DNA of 64,000 bases from an uncultured Bacilli bacterium. GTDB taxonomy: Bacteria > Bacillota_I > Bacilli_A > RF39 > UBA660. The stretch covers positions 1-64,000 of the forward strand of contig CANQON010000008.1 in NCBI GenBank assembly GCA_947625505.1, written 5' to 3'. The notes beneath the pieces are model-generated. The model saw only the letters and a program-made list of their open reading frames with translations. It made no database searches and was not told where the DNA came from. A program made the position numbers and the translations under genes. The number at the start of each line of letters is the position of its first letter. The stretch's first letter is position 1. Shown piece after piece: positions 52,390 through 63,500 of the stretch.

Positions 52390-53733
52390 CTATATTTCTT
52401 CAATTTCTGTATTAGCTACATTAACAAATGTACTTGTAGCTCTTTGAAATATTAATGGAATATCTTTTAAAGGACCATTACGATGCTTACGGATAACTAA
52501 TTCCATTAAACTGTCTTCTTTTTCCTTTTCTTCATCACTACAATGTAAGAAAGCTACTAAGTCAGCATCTTGTTCAATAGCTCCTGATTCACGTAAGTCA
52601 CTAAGCATTGGCTTTTTATCTGTTCTTTGCTCAATACCACGTGATAATTGTGATAAAGCAATAACAGGTATTTCAAGTTCCATAGCCATTGTTTTTAAAG
52701 CACGAGAGATATCCGCTACTTCCTGTTGTCTATTTTGACCCATGCTCCCTCCTTTAGTAGCACTTTGAATTAATGTTAAATAATCAATTATTACAACATC
52801 TAAGCCATCTGTAGAACTTTTTAAACGACGACATTTAGAACGAATTTCGGCTACTGTTTGTCCTGCATTATCATCAATAAATATCTTAGAATCAGCTAAA
52901 CGACTTATAGCTTCATTTATTTTTTTCCAATCATTATGTTCTAAATTACCTGTTTTTAACTTATCTCCTGTTACTTGTCCAACAGAAGATAACATTCTTG
53001 TTACTAATTGTTCTGCACCCATCTCCATATTAAAGATTGCTACGGACTTTTTAGCATTAATAGCCATGTTAGTAGCCATATTAAGTGCTATAGCTGTTTT
53101 TCCCATACCTGGACGAGCAGCTATAATAATTAATTGATGAGGATGCCATCCTGAGGTAATTTTATCTAAATCATAAAAGCCAGATGGAATACCCGTTATT
53201 TCATTTTTATTAGCAGCTAATTCCTCTAAATCAGATTGAGCTTTAACTAAAACTTCTTTAATAGGTTTAAATTCACTTGTTTTTAAACCTTGTGATACAT
53301 CAGTAATTCTTTTACTTGCTTCATATAAGAAATCACCTATATCATGTCCTTGGGTATAGCTATCTTTAACAATAGATGTTGCTTCATCAATTAATTTTCT
53401 TAAGATAGATTTTTCTGAAACAATCCTAATGTATTCATCAATATTAGCTGTTGTAGGAACACTCTCAATCATTTCAGCTAAATAGTTAATACTTCCTACT
53501 TCATTTAACCAATTACGATTACTTAATTCCTCACTAACAGTTGTTAAATCAACAGGTATTTTTCGCTCATTAACAGCTTTAATACATTCAAAAATCTTAC
53601 TATGAGAATCTAAATAAAAATCATCACTAACTAATTCATCTAAAGCTTTTTGTAAAGCTTTTTTAGTTAAAAACATTGAACCTAATACCGATTGTTCAGC
53701 ATCTATATTATGTGGTATTGTTTTATCTGGCAT
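52390..53733 (-). CDS. dnaB: Replicative DNA helicase
   Basis: PHNIDAEQSVLGSM; AARPGMGKTAIALN. Confidence 0.97.
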   Translation of the reverse strand: MPDKTIPHNIDAEQSVLGSMFLTKKALQKALDELVSDDFYLDSHSKIFECIKAVNERKIPVDLTTVSEELSNRNWLNEVGSINYLAEMIESVPTTANIDEYIRIVSEKSILRKLIDEATSIVKDSYTQGHDIGDFLYEASKRITDVSQGLKTSEFKPIKEVLVKAQSDLEELAANKNEITGIPSGFYDLDKITSGWHPHQLIIIAARPGMGKTAIALNMATNMAINAKKSVAIFNMEMGAEQLVTRMLSSVGQVTGDKLKTGNLEHNDWKKINEAISRLADSKIFIDDNAGQTVAEIRSKCRRLKSSTDGLDVVIIDYLTLIQSATKGGSMGQNRQQEVADISRALKTMAMELEIPVIALSQLSRGIEQRTDKKPMLSDLRESGAIEQDADLVAFLHCSDEEKEKEDSLMELVIRKHRNGPLKDIPLIFQRATSTFVNVANTEIEEI

Positions 53734-53745
53734 AATATACCTCCA

Positions 53746-54192
53746 TTATTTTACTAATTCAACTTTTATTTTAGCAATTACAGACTTATGTAATTCTATA
53801 TCAACATTATGATATCCTAAAGAAGATAAAGACGTATTTGTCTTTATTTGCTTTTTGTCTATATTATACCCCTTATTATTTAATTCTGTGGCAATTTGTT
53901 TAGCGCTAACGCTACCAAAAACACGATCTTGTTCTCCCGTTTTAACTTGAAACTTTATCTTTTCTTTTTCTAATTTAGCTTTAATCTTTTCACACTCTTC
54001 AATATGTTTCTCTAACTCGGCCTTTTTTTGTGCTTTTTCTTTATTTAAACGATCAACGCCTGTTTGTGTTGCAGGTACAGCTTGTTTATTTTTAATCAAA
54101 AAGTTGGCATATCCATCAGCTATATTAATGATTTCACCCTTTTTACCTTGTTTTTTAATATCTTCTAATAGTATTACTTTCATTTTATTCAC
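53746..54192 (-). CDS. rplI: 50S ribosomal protein L9
   Basis: MKVILLEDIKKQGKKGEIINIADGYANFLI (start probably the second Met). Confidence 0.97.
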   Translation of the reverse strand: MNKMKVILLEDIKKQGKKGEIINIADGYANFLIKNKQAVPATQTGVDRLNKEKAQKKAELEKHIEECEKIKAKLEKEKIKFQVKTGEQDRVFGSVSAKQIATELNNKGYNIDKKQIKTNTSLSSLGYHNVDIELHKSVIAKIKVELVK

Positions 54193-55150
54193 CTATCGCT
54201 TTCTTTAATGCCTTTTCTAATGCTTTTATTGTAGTATTTTCTACTTGAACTGCGGCATTAGTCGCATGTCCTCCTCCACCTAATTTTTTCATAATAGAAC
54301 ACACATCTATATCTCCCATACTTCGAGCACTAATTCCTACAACTTTTTTACCTAACTGTCCAATAGTAAAACTAGCTTCTACATATTCAAATTTAAGTAG
54401 AGATTCGGATATTTCTGCTAATTCGGCAGGTGTAGACTCTGTCGCATTAAGTAGACATATTGCCATATTCTTTTTATAAATATAACTACTCTTAATAAAG
54501 TCGGCTTTTCTTAAAAATTCATCTTTTGTTTCTTTAAGTAAATTTTGTTTAACAATAGGATCTGCTCCTTGTGATACTAAGTAAGCAGCTGCTTCAAAAG
54601 CTCTTTCAGTTGCTTTAATATTAAAATTATTAGTATCAATTACCATACCTGTTAACATTATAGATGCTACTACAGGACTAATACTAAAATGTGTAAATTT
54701 ACTAAAGAAAGCTATTAATTCTACAACACTAGATAATGAAGAATCAATATAAAAAATCTCTGTATTTTTAATATAATCATTCATCTTGATATGATGATCT
54801 AAAACAACTACTTTACTTACTTCACTTATTATATCAGGATAATATAAACGTTCTTGTTTATGCGTATCAACAATAATTAATAATGAATTATCTTTAATAT
54901 ATTCTTTATAATTCTTTTTATTAATATAATTATAATTTGGAACAAGTGAAACAGCTTGTTTAACATTAGAATTAATATCTTTATCTTCAATATTTAAAAA
55001 TACATAAGCTTCTTTATCCATACTTTTTAATATTGAACATAGTCCCAAACTAGATCCTAAAGCATCTAAATCTGGGTCAGAATGACTTATAATAATTACA
55101 TTATCACTTTCATTTATTAATTCCAATAATCCATTAAATAAACTTTCCAT
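54185..55150 (-). CDS. DHH-DHHA1 phosphoesterase at the gdpP locus, lacking the GdpP N-terminal region
   Basis: ISHSDPDLDALGSSLGL; VLDHHIKM; GGGGHATNAA; upstream of rplI-dnaB. Confidence 0.88.
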   Translation of the reverse strand: MESLFNGLLELINESDNVIIISHSDPDLDALGSSLGLCSILKSMDKEAYVFLNIEDKDINSNVKQAVSLVPNYNYINKKNYKEYIKDNSLLIIVDTHKQERLYYPDIISEVSKVVVLDHHIKMNDYIKNTEIFYIDSSLSSVVELIAFFSKFTHFSISPVVASIMLTGMVIDTNNFNIKATERAFEAAAYLVSQGADPIVKQNLLKETKDEFLRKADFIKSSYIYKKNMAICLLNATESTPAELAEISESLLKFEYVEASFTIGQLGKKVVGISARSMGDIDVCSIMKKLGGGGHATNAAVQVENTTIKALEKALKKAIGE

Positions 55151-55256
55151 AAGTCCTCCAATCCAATATCTATTATACTATAAAAAGATACAATCGACAA
55201 ATAAAATACCTATAAAATAAGTTATAAAAATATTACAAAATTTAAATTATAAAAAA

Positions 55257-55278
55257 ACCACACCATATGGTGTGGTTA
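55257..55278 (-). terminator. Terminator after the LPxTG surface protein
   Basis: 22-nt perfect palindrome AACCACACCATATGGTGTGGTT followed on the minus strand by TTTTTTT. Confidence 0.8.
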
Positions 55279-55284
55279 AAAACT

Positions 55285-57528
55285 TTATTTACATTTTTGC
55301 TTTTTTAATCTGCTTGCTAAAATAATCATAATAGTAAAAGAAATAATAGATAAACTAAAATATTTCATAATATTATCGCCTGTGTTTGGTAATACATTCT
55401 CTTCAATCAAAGTATTATTTACCTCAACTATTGATAATGTTCCTTTAGTTATCTTTCCTTCGTTATTAACATAGTTTACCTTATATCCAGAATTATCACT
55501 TTCCACTACAGTATAATCTAATCCTTCAGGTAAAAGTTTAGCACTAATAGTTTCGTTTGCTTTTATTTTAAATGTTGCAACACCGTCTTCAAAATTCATA
55601 TCACCATATTGGCCACTAATTTTTTCACTAAGAGTTACAGTTATAGTAAATTCACGATTTAAATTGGCATTCTTACCTGTAATTTTCTTTGTAACTGATA
55701 ATCCTCCAGTGGTTTCAACACGACCAATATTAAGAATACCATTACTCATTATAGCACCTGCTCCATATATGCCATTTGAACTATTTTCTGATATCATAGT
55801 TGTTGCTTCTTTTTTAGCTTTTTCTATATCATCATTGCTTAGATTTGATACAAGTGTTACAAATTTTTTAGAAGTATCAATTTGTCCTCCTGCAATATAA
55901 TTTCCATCTAAATCTGTCCAATGATATAATCCATCACCTAAAGATAGATAAGACACATATAATGAAGGGTGACGATTTTGAAAAATTGATGTTTCAGTAA
56001 CTAATAATATATCAGCCCCACCATTAGCTCTATTTCCATAGATAGCACTACTTTCAAGTCCATTTATAAATACTTTAGATTCAGGGCAAACACCAATTCC
56101 TCCAGCAAAGATACCTTTATCACTATCTCTACCAGCAATAAACATTTCTTGACTAATAGAGTTATTTGTTACAATAACATTTTTTAGATTTAATGTACAT
56201 CCTTCACCATTATAGATTGCTCCTCCTGCAAATTCTGTATCACTAACAAGAGATGTATCTATATCAGTCCCTGTATTTTTATTGTTAGTAATATTTCCAC
56301 CTGAGATAGTAGCTTGGGAAGGTTTATCATTTTGGTAAGCTATATATATAGCTCCTGCATTAGCTGTTGCTGTATTATTTGTAATAGTACCATTATCCAT
56401 GTTTAATATTGTATTTTCAGTGATATAAATAGCTCCCCCACGAACAGCTTTATTATTCTTTAATACGATATTATTTTTTAAATTAACGATAGAATCATTA
56501 TAAGCAAGTACAGCTCCTCCACGGTAATTTGCAGAGTTTTTAATACCTGTTGTTACTTCGTTACCACTGATTTCGCCTCCAAAGGCATTTAATACTGATT
56601 TGCTAAGATGAAAAGCTCCACCATCACCAGTAGCTTTATTGTTAGAAACAAATCCACCATTCATGTTAATTGTACTATCATTATACGCACATATAGACCC
56701 ACCTTGACCATTAGATGTATTACCTGTAATTAAAGTATTACCTGCTATTTCTAAAGTTGAATGATCAAGTGTAATAGCTCCTCCAATATCTGATGCATTA
56801 TTGTTTTTAATAGTTGCACTGCCACTTAATTTAATAATAGAATTTGAAGCCCAAATAGCTCCTCCGCTTGCTGAAGTATTACCGCTAATTTCTCCACCTG
56901 TCATAGTGAAATTTGTATTATTTTCTAATCCAATAGCACCACTAGGGTTACCACTATTATTTTTGATTAATCCACCTGTCATTGTTATAGTGGCATTACT
57001 AGCATGAATAGCTCCACCCATCCAAGTAGATTGATTATTTTGGATAATTGCTCCATCTGCAATAGTAAGTTTACTACCATCAACTTGGAAGAAACCTAAT
57101 GATAAAGCATTAGCTGTATCATCTAATGTGATATTTTGAACAGTTAAATCACCATCACCATAAATGATAAATCCCCAGTCTAAAGTTTCTTTCCATGTTA
57201 ATGTATAATTTTGACCTTCTGTTGATGCCAAAGTAATCTTTTTAGTTATTTCAAGAGTACTATTTAAATCCATATTACTAAGTAAATAAATAATTTCTCC
57301 ATCTTGAGCCATATTTATAGCTGTAGTTAACGAATTGTATGGCTTCAATCGTGTACCATCAGCGTCCGATGTTCCAGTATTAGATACATATATTGTGTTT
57401 ACTTCATTATTAATCTTTTTTACGCTAGCATTTAGCTTATAAGAATTAAAAGTTTTTGGTGCAACTGAAAAAGTTAAAAGCAATGCTAATAATAAAACTA
57501 AAGTCATTATTCTTGATTTTATTTTCAT
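55285..57528 (-). CDS. LPxTG-anchored surface protein with parallel beta-helix (GGAI...NN) repeats and one CnaB-like domain
   Basis: Signal peptide; repeated GGAI/ISGN motifs; C-terminal LPNTGD + TM + KKQKCK. Confidence 0.88.
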   Translation of the reverse strand: MKIKSRIMTLVLLLALLLTFSVAPKTFNSYKLNASVKKINNEVNTIYVSNTGTSDADGTRLKPYNSLTTAINMAQDGEIIYLLSNMDLNSTLEITKKITLASTEGQNYTLTWKETLDWGFIIYGDGDLTVQNITLDDTANALSLGFFQVDGSKLTIADGAIIQNNQSTWMGGAIHASNATITMTGGLIKNNSGNPSGAIGLENNTNFTMTGGEISGNTSASGGAIWASNSIIKLSGSATIKNNNASDIGGAITLDHSTLEIAGNTLITGNTSNGQGGSICAYNDSTINMNGGFVSNNKATGDGGAFHLSKSVLNAFGGEISGNEVTTGIKNSANYRGGAVLAYNDSIVNLKNNIVLKNNKAVRGGAIYITENTILNMDNGTITNNTATANAGAIYIAYQNDKPSQATISGGNITNNKNTGTDIDTSLVSDTEFAGGAIYNGEGCTLNLKNVIVTNNSISQEMFIAGRDSDKGIFAGGIGVCPESKVFINGLESSAIYGNRANGGADILLVTETSIFQNRHPSLYVSYLSLGDGLYHWTDLDGNYIAGGQIDTSKKFVTLVSNLSNDDIEKAKKEATTMISENSSNGIYGAGAIMSNGILNIGRVETTGGLSVTKKITGKNANLNREFTITVTLSEKISGQYGDMNFEDGVATFKIKANETISAKLLPEGLDYTVVESDNSGYKVNYVNNEGKITKGTLSIVEVNNTLIEENVLPNTGDNIMKYFSLSIISFTIMIILASRLKKQKCK

Positions 57529-57541
57529 ATTATTTCCCTTT

Positions 57542-60500
57542 CTAATTTAATCTTTTTTCTAAAACTATTCCAATGAAAGAAGAAATAATAGTTAAACTAA
57601 ATATTATAATAAACTTCATTATTGAATCATTAGTCTCAGGTATATTAATATTTCTTTCATTTGATACAACAGTTTCTATATTATCTTCTACTATTCCTTT
57701 ATTATCTATATAAACTGTATGATAATTATCTTGGTTGGCCTCTAGTTCTATAACTTCATAACTTGTACCATATGGTATATCTTTAATTATTATTTGTTGA
57801 TTACCCTTTAAAGAGACCTCACATTCATAAGAATTATCATCTTTTAAAGTGAAATTAAGAATTCCATCTTGCTCAGAATCGGTATAAGCATAAGAAGTGC
57901 TAAAAGGAACATCAGAGTTTGGTGTTAATATTACTTTAAAATGCCATTCCCTATTTGATTCTGTATTAGATCCTTTTAACTCCTTTTTAATCGTTAAATT
58001 ATGCGTTGAATATTTATTATTATAGAAATTAACTTCATGTATTTTATTTTCTAATATACCTTCAGCATTGTTTTCAATAATTGTAATGTAATTATCTTGA
58101 TTGGCTTCTATTTCTTCTACCTTATAGTGTGTTCCTTCTGGTAAATCTTTTAATGTTATTTCTTCACCATGATGTAGAATTATATTGCTTTCATACTTAT
58201 TACCAACTTTATTTAATTTAATTTTACCCGTTGTTTTACTAGTTTCATCAGTAATAGTTGATAATTCATATACATATTCACTATCTAATTGTTTTTCTTT
58301 AGGAGATTCAAATGTTATTTTAAAATGCCATTCCTTATCTTTCTCTCCTAAATTTCCATTAACAAATTTTCTTATTACTAAATCATGTTTTGATAACTTA
58401 ATATTCTTATATGAAACATTTGTATTTTTTGATAAAATGTCTCTTTCATTACCTGAACTATTAGTTATATAACCATCTTTATTAGCTTCTTTTTCTTGAA
58501 TACTATAATTTGTATTTTCAGGTAAACCTTTTATATTAATTGTTTGTCCATGTTTTAATGTTATAGAGCCTTTACTACTTCCATCTGGTTGTTTTACAAA
58601 TTCAATTAATCCAGTTTTATCACCATCATATAGATATTCATTTAATAAAGCTATATGATCATCAGGTGTTAATGTAATCTCAAAGGTCCATTCTTTTTCT
58701 TTATCTCCTGCTCCACCTAATACTTCTTTATTAATTGTTAAAGAATATTTTGCTGGTTTTTTATTAACGAATTTTACCATAAAGGATGCATCATTAACTA
58801 ATACACCTCTACTTGTTCCTTCTGTCCAAGTAATATAACCATCCTCATTAGCTTCTTTTTCTATTACCTCATATTTTGTTCCTTCTGGTAATTCACTTAT
58901 CGTTAATGATTGACCATGCTTTAGCTTTATATTAGCTTCACTTGTCCCATCAGAATTGTGCTTTAACTCAACTCTTAAATCACTAACTGGCGCTATAGTT
59001 GATTCGGTATTTCCACCAATTATAGGATAACTATCTAATAACTTAACACCATCTTCTGGCGTTAATTTAACTACAAAGTTCCATTCTTTAGATTTATCTG
59101 CATCATTACCTCTTACTTCTTTATAAATAGTAAGACTATGTTGTGATTGCTTAATATTAGTGAAAATAATACTATCTTTATTTTCGTTAACATTTAATGT
59201 TCCTTCATTAGGACCATCTACTCTTGTTGTATAGCCATCTTGATTAGCCTCTAACTCTTCAACATTATAATGTGTTCCTTCTGGTAAATCTTTAATAGTT
59301 ATAGTTTCTCCATGTTTTAGCGTTACTTCTCCAACATAAATGCCATTACCATTATCAACAAAAGATATTTTACCAATCTTTGAGCCTACATAAGAATAAT
59401 CTTTATCTAAGATAACATATTCTAAAGGTTCTAAAGTAATTTTAAATATCCATTCTTTTTCTTTATCGCCCCAAGCACCCTCTACCATCTTAGCTATAGT
59501 AATATCATGCTTACTTAACTTAGAATTAGTAAAGCGAATTTTTTCATTTTCTTTTGTTAAGACACCTTCACTATTAGTTGTTTGCATTGTGTAATAATCA
59601 TTTTTATTAGCCTCTTGTTCAATTACTTTGTATTGTGTCCTTTCTGGAATTCCTTCTATTGTGACACTTTCGCCATGTTTTAAAGTAATTTCTCCTTCAT
59701 AACTACCATCATGATTATCTGTTAAAACTAGTTCTCCATCGCTATGAGGATCAACACCATTAGCTACATGTCCACCAACATAATGGTAACTCTTATCAAA
59801 TATAACATCTTCATCAGGAATTAAAACAATTTTAAAATGCCAATCTTTACTCTTGTCTCCTGCCCCACCTGTTACAATTTTTTCAAGCGTTAAATCATGT
59901 CTTGAATATTTTATATTAGTAAATTTAGCGTTGACACTATCTTTTCCATTAGTTGTTCCTTCAGCATTTTCTTTTAATGTTATATAACCATTTTTATCAG
60001 CATCTTGCTCAACAATTTCATATTTTGTATCTTCTAAAATATCTTTAATTGTTATTGATTCATTATGCTTTAATGTAATTGTTCCAGTATAACTACCATC
60101 ATGGTTATCCATGAACTCAATACTTCCTGTTTTACTACCTACAAAAGAGTAACTTTGTGCGAATGGACTTCCTTCTTTAGGAGTTAATTTTATTTCAAAT
60201 GTCCATTCTTTTTCTTTATCACCTAAAGCACCTAATACTTCTTTTGATAAAGTGAAATCACTCTTTAAATAATTAGAATTTTCAAACTCAACAAAAGCTT
60301 CATCATCTTTTAAAACACCTTTTGCGTTTTTACTTGTTGTTACATAGTCATTTTCATTTGCTTCTTTTTCAATTACTTCGTAATTAGTTCCATAAGGAAG
60401 ATTTTTAATAGTAACTTTTTGACCATGCTTTAATGATATATTAGCTTTATAATTACCATCTTCATCTTTAGTAATATCAATATAATCAATATTAGGAGAT

Positions 60501-63500
60501 TCAACACCATCTATACTTGAGCTAACTACAGAATATTTATTTGCTAAAGATTCAACCTCTTCATTATTAAATATTAATTCAAAATTCCATGCCTTATTAG
60601 TATCTCCATTAGATCCAACAACCTTTTTACTAAGTGTTAAATCTACAGGAGCAAGGAATTTATTGAAATAATCTATTTCATCTGGATAGTTAGCATTAAC
60701 ATCTCCAACTACTTTTCTACCACTAATCGTACCTTTATCTTTTTCTTTTAAATTTATATGATCAAAGAAATATCCTTCTTGTTGATCAGTTGTTGTAATA
60801 TTTTCTTCTATCTCATAAGATTGACCAGATTTTAAACCTGTGAACATTAGTCCTTCATTGCTTTTTAATTTGAATTGCGCTACATTAGGAGTTTGATTAT
60901 CCCAATCATTTTGATCCCAATCATCAGGTTTTATTTCTGGCTTATTATCATCACTATATCCAAAATATACTTTTTGAGTTAAGAAACTAGAATTTGTTGC
61001 ATATGGAGATGATAATTCACTAGAACCAAACAAATAAGAATTTAGATGTGAGATTACAAATTCATCTAAAGATGCATATCCTTCTGCACTTCCACTCCAT
61101 TTATTATTTTCAACCTCAGATACAGGTATTAAATATGCTTTCTTTACCCAGAAATCAATTGAGCCTAAGGTATGATCATCATCATATTTTTTATATTTAT
61201 TTAATTCTGTCTTCAAATTACTATCTATTGTATCAGGATTCTCAACATATGTTGTAATACCTGATTGAGTTAATTCCACACCATCTTCATTATCAGGTGC
61301 TGAATATAATCTAAAGACATTATCATCAATAGATCTTTTAGCCTTATTTATTCCAATATAGATATAATAACTTCTATTATTCTTACGATAAACAGTTAAG
61401 TTGTTATTAGAGTTTTGTAATAATCCTCTATTATCTGTTAATACATCAATCGTACTAATACGTAATTGCCATTCATTTGAATAAGGATTTTTATACATTT
61501 TTAAAACTTCAAAATCCCCTTCACGATTGTCCATTTTCATGGAAAAACTAAACTCTTTATTTTCATCTACTTTTTGTTTACCATATTCACTAGTTTCTAC
61601 TTCTTTAGTAACAAATAGTAATGAATCGTTAACTTCAATTCGACCATTATTTCCTAAATAAGAATTAATAATAACATCGCTATCATTTGAACTACTTCCA
61701 GATGTTTGACTAATTGTAGGCAAATAAGAATTATATGCTGTTCCAGTTTTATTAGAAGATTTAGCTCTTAAACTTTGAGCCATATCACCAACACGTAATC
61801 CCCCTGGACGTGTTGCAATTACCCAATTACCATCTTCAGGTTTTGCCACAGTTGGCTCAAATTGAATCCACGAATCACTATCTTCATTATACCAAGCTAA
61901 ATAGTTACCAGCTTCAATACTACCACCAGCAATACCAGAGCCAAACTCTTTTCCCAACCTTGATACAGCAACATGAACAGGGTCTTTTTTATCTGGTAGA
62001 TAATAATCTAATATTACATAATACCATTTGTTTGAATCCAATGTAGAAGCATCAGTTATTTTTTGATGTGAACTTATAAAAGCATTTAATGATGCATCAT
62101 CTAATAATGGTACATCTTTATAAGTTCCATTTTCTTCTAAATCAGAATCATCTTCATTTAAATTATATAATGGTAAAGGATTTTGATACATATAAAATCT
62201 ATTCTCACTATTTGGCGAGAATGATAATAATGCATCTCCTCTTGTACGTTCCTCACTTGTATCTGTTACATAATCTGTATAAGTTGTATTACTATAATAA
62301 TTTGAGTAGAAATATACAATATCTCCTACTTTATTTTTCTTTAAATATTCAGGTGAGATTTTACCTATATCTATATCTAATCCATCATCTGTAAAAATAG
62401 AATCCTGTAATCCAACGCCATAGAACAATCTAAATGGTGTAGTGTTTATTTTATTATCTAAATTCGTACTATAAGATGAAACACGTCCATCACTACCTAT
62501 TTCAATATTTGCTACTTCAATAGGCAAAGCACTAACAGGTATGTTAACATAAAGAGCTTGATCAAAGCCTAAATCAATAGCAGCATCATTATCTTCTGTC
62601 TCAAAATTTTCAGTATCCTCTACCCATATACGAATATCACTTAATTTATAATTAACATTGGTATCTTTGTAGCAAGGATTATGTATATCATCGTTTCTGT
62701 TGTTATCTAGAAAACGATATAATGTATAAATTGTTTTCTTTTGTTGATCTGTCATTTTTCCTTCTTCTAGAAGGTTAGGGACATACTTTCTAACAATATC
62801 ACTACTTACATAATATGTATCGCCATTTTCCCAACTACCACTCTCTCCTAAGAAATTGCCATCTTTATCATACCAACCCATTTCAAAAGGAAGAGATAAA
62901 TCATTACTTTTATGATCTTCTCCACGATGTGTAGCATTAAAATTATAATCATAAATTGCTGTTTTAGTAATACCATAAACCTTACCAAATAGTAGTAATC
63001 CCATATCATAAGTATTGCCATCTATTGTGATAGAATTGCTTTTAATTTCTGTATATTGTCCTAATGGATCCATATATGTCATTGAGTCTTCTATACCAAT
63101 GTCATTAATGCCACTAATAGGTTTAAAAGCTGTTGACACGATATCTTTAACAATTTGATCAAATGTTTCAGATATAGAATCTGATACATCATTTCCTGTG
63201 GTCGTATAATAAGCTTTAGTAACATAATTAAAATCAATATCACTATTGCTTAATCCATATGGATTAACATCTTTATCTTCTGGATTTAGATTTTCAAAAG
63301 TCATTGGCGTTCTACCATTTATTAAATAAGCATTATTATGACTATAACCAATAGGTACTGTAGCCTTATATGTTTGATCATTAATAGTTGCCGATCCATC
63401 GTTCATGTCTGCCCAAAGACCTTTTGCTTCATTATATGACACATATGTGTTGATTTTATTTCTATAAGTAAATGAACTACTATTATTTTTAAACTCCCCA

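Noticed and set aside
61048-62394. Several plus-strand ORFs (61048, 61810, 62089) inside the giant surface gene
   Set aside because: Low-complexity Leu/His/Tyr translations antisense to a convincing long coding frame; no ribosome-binding sites; shadow ORFs.
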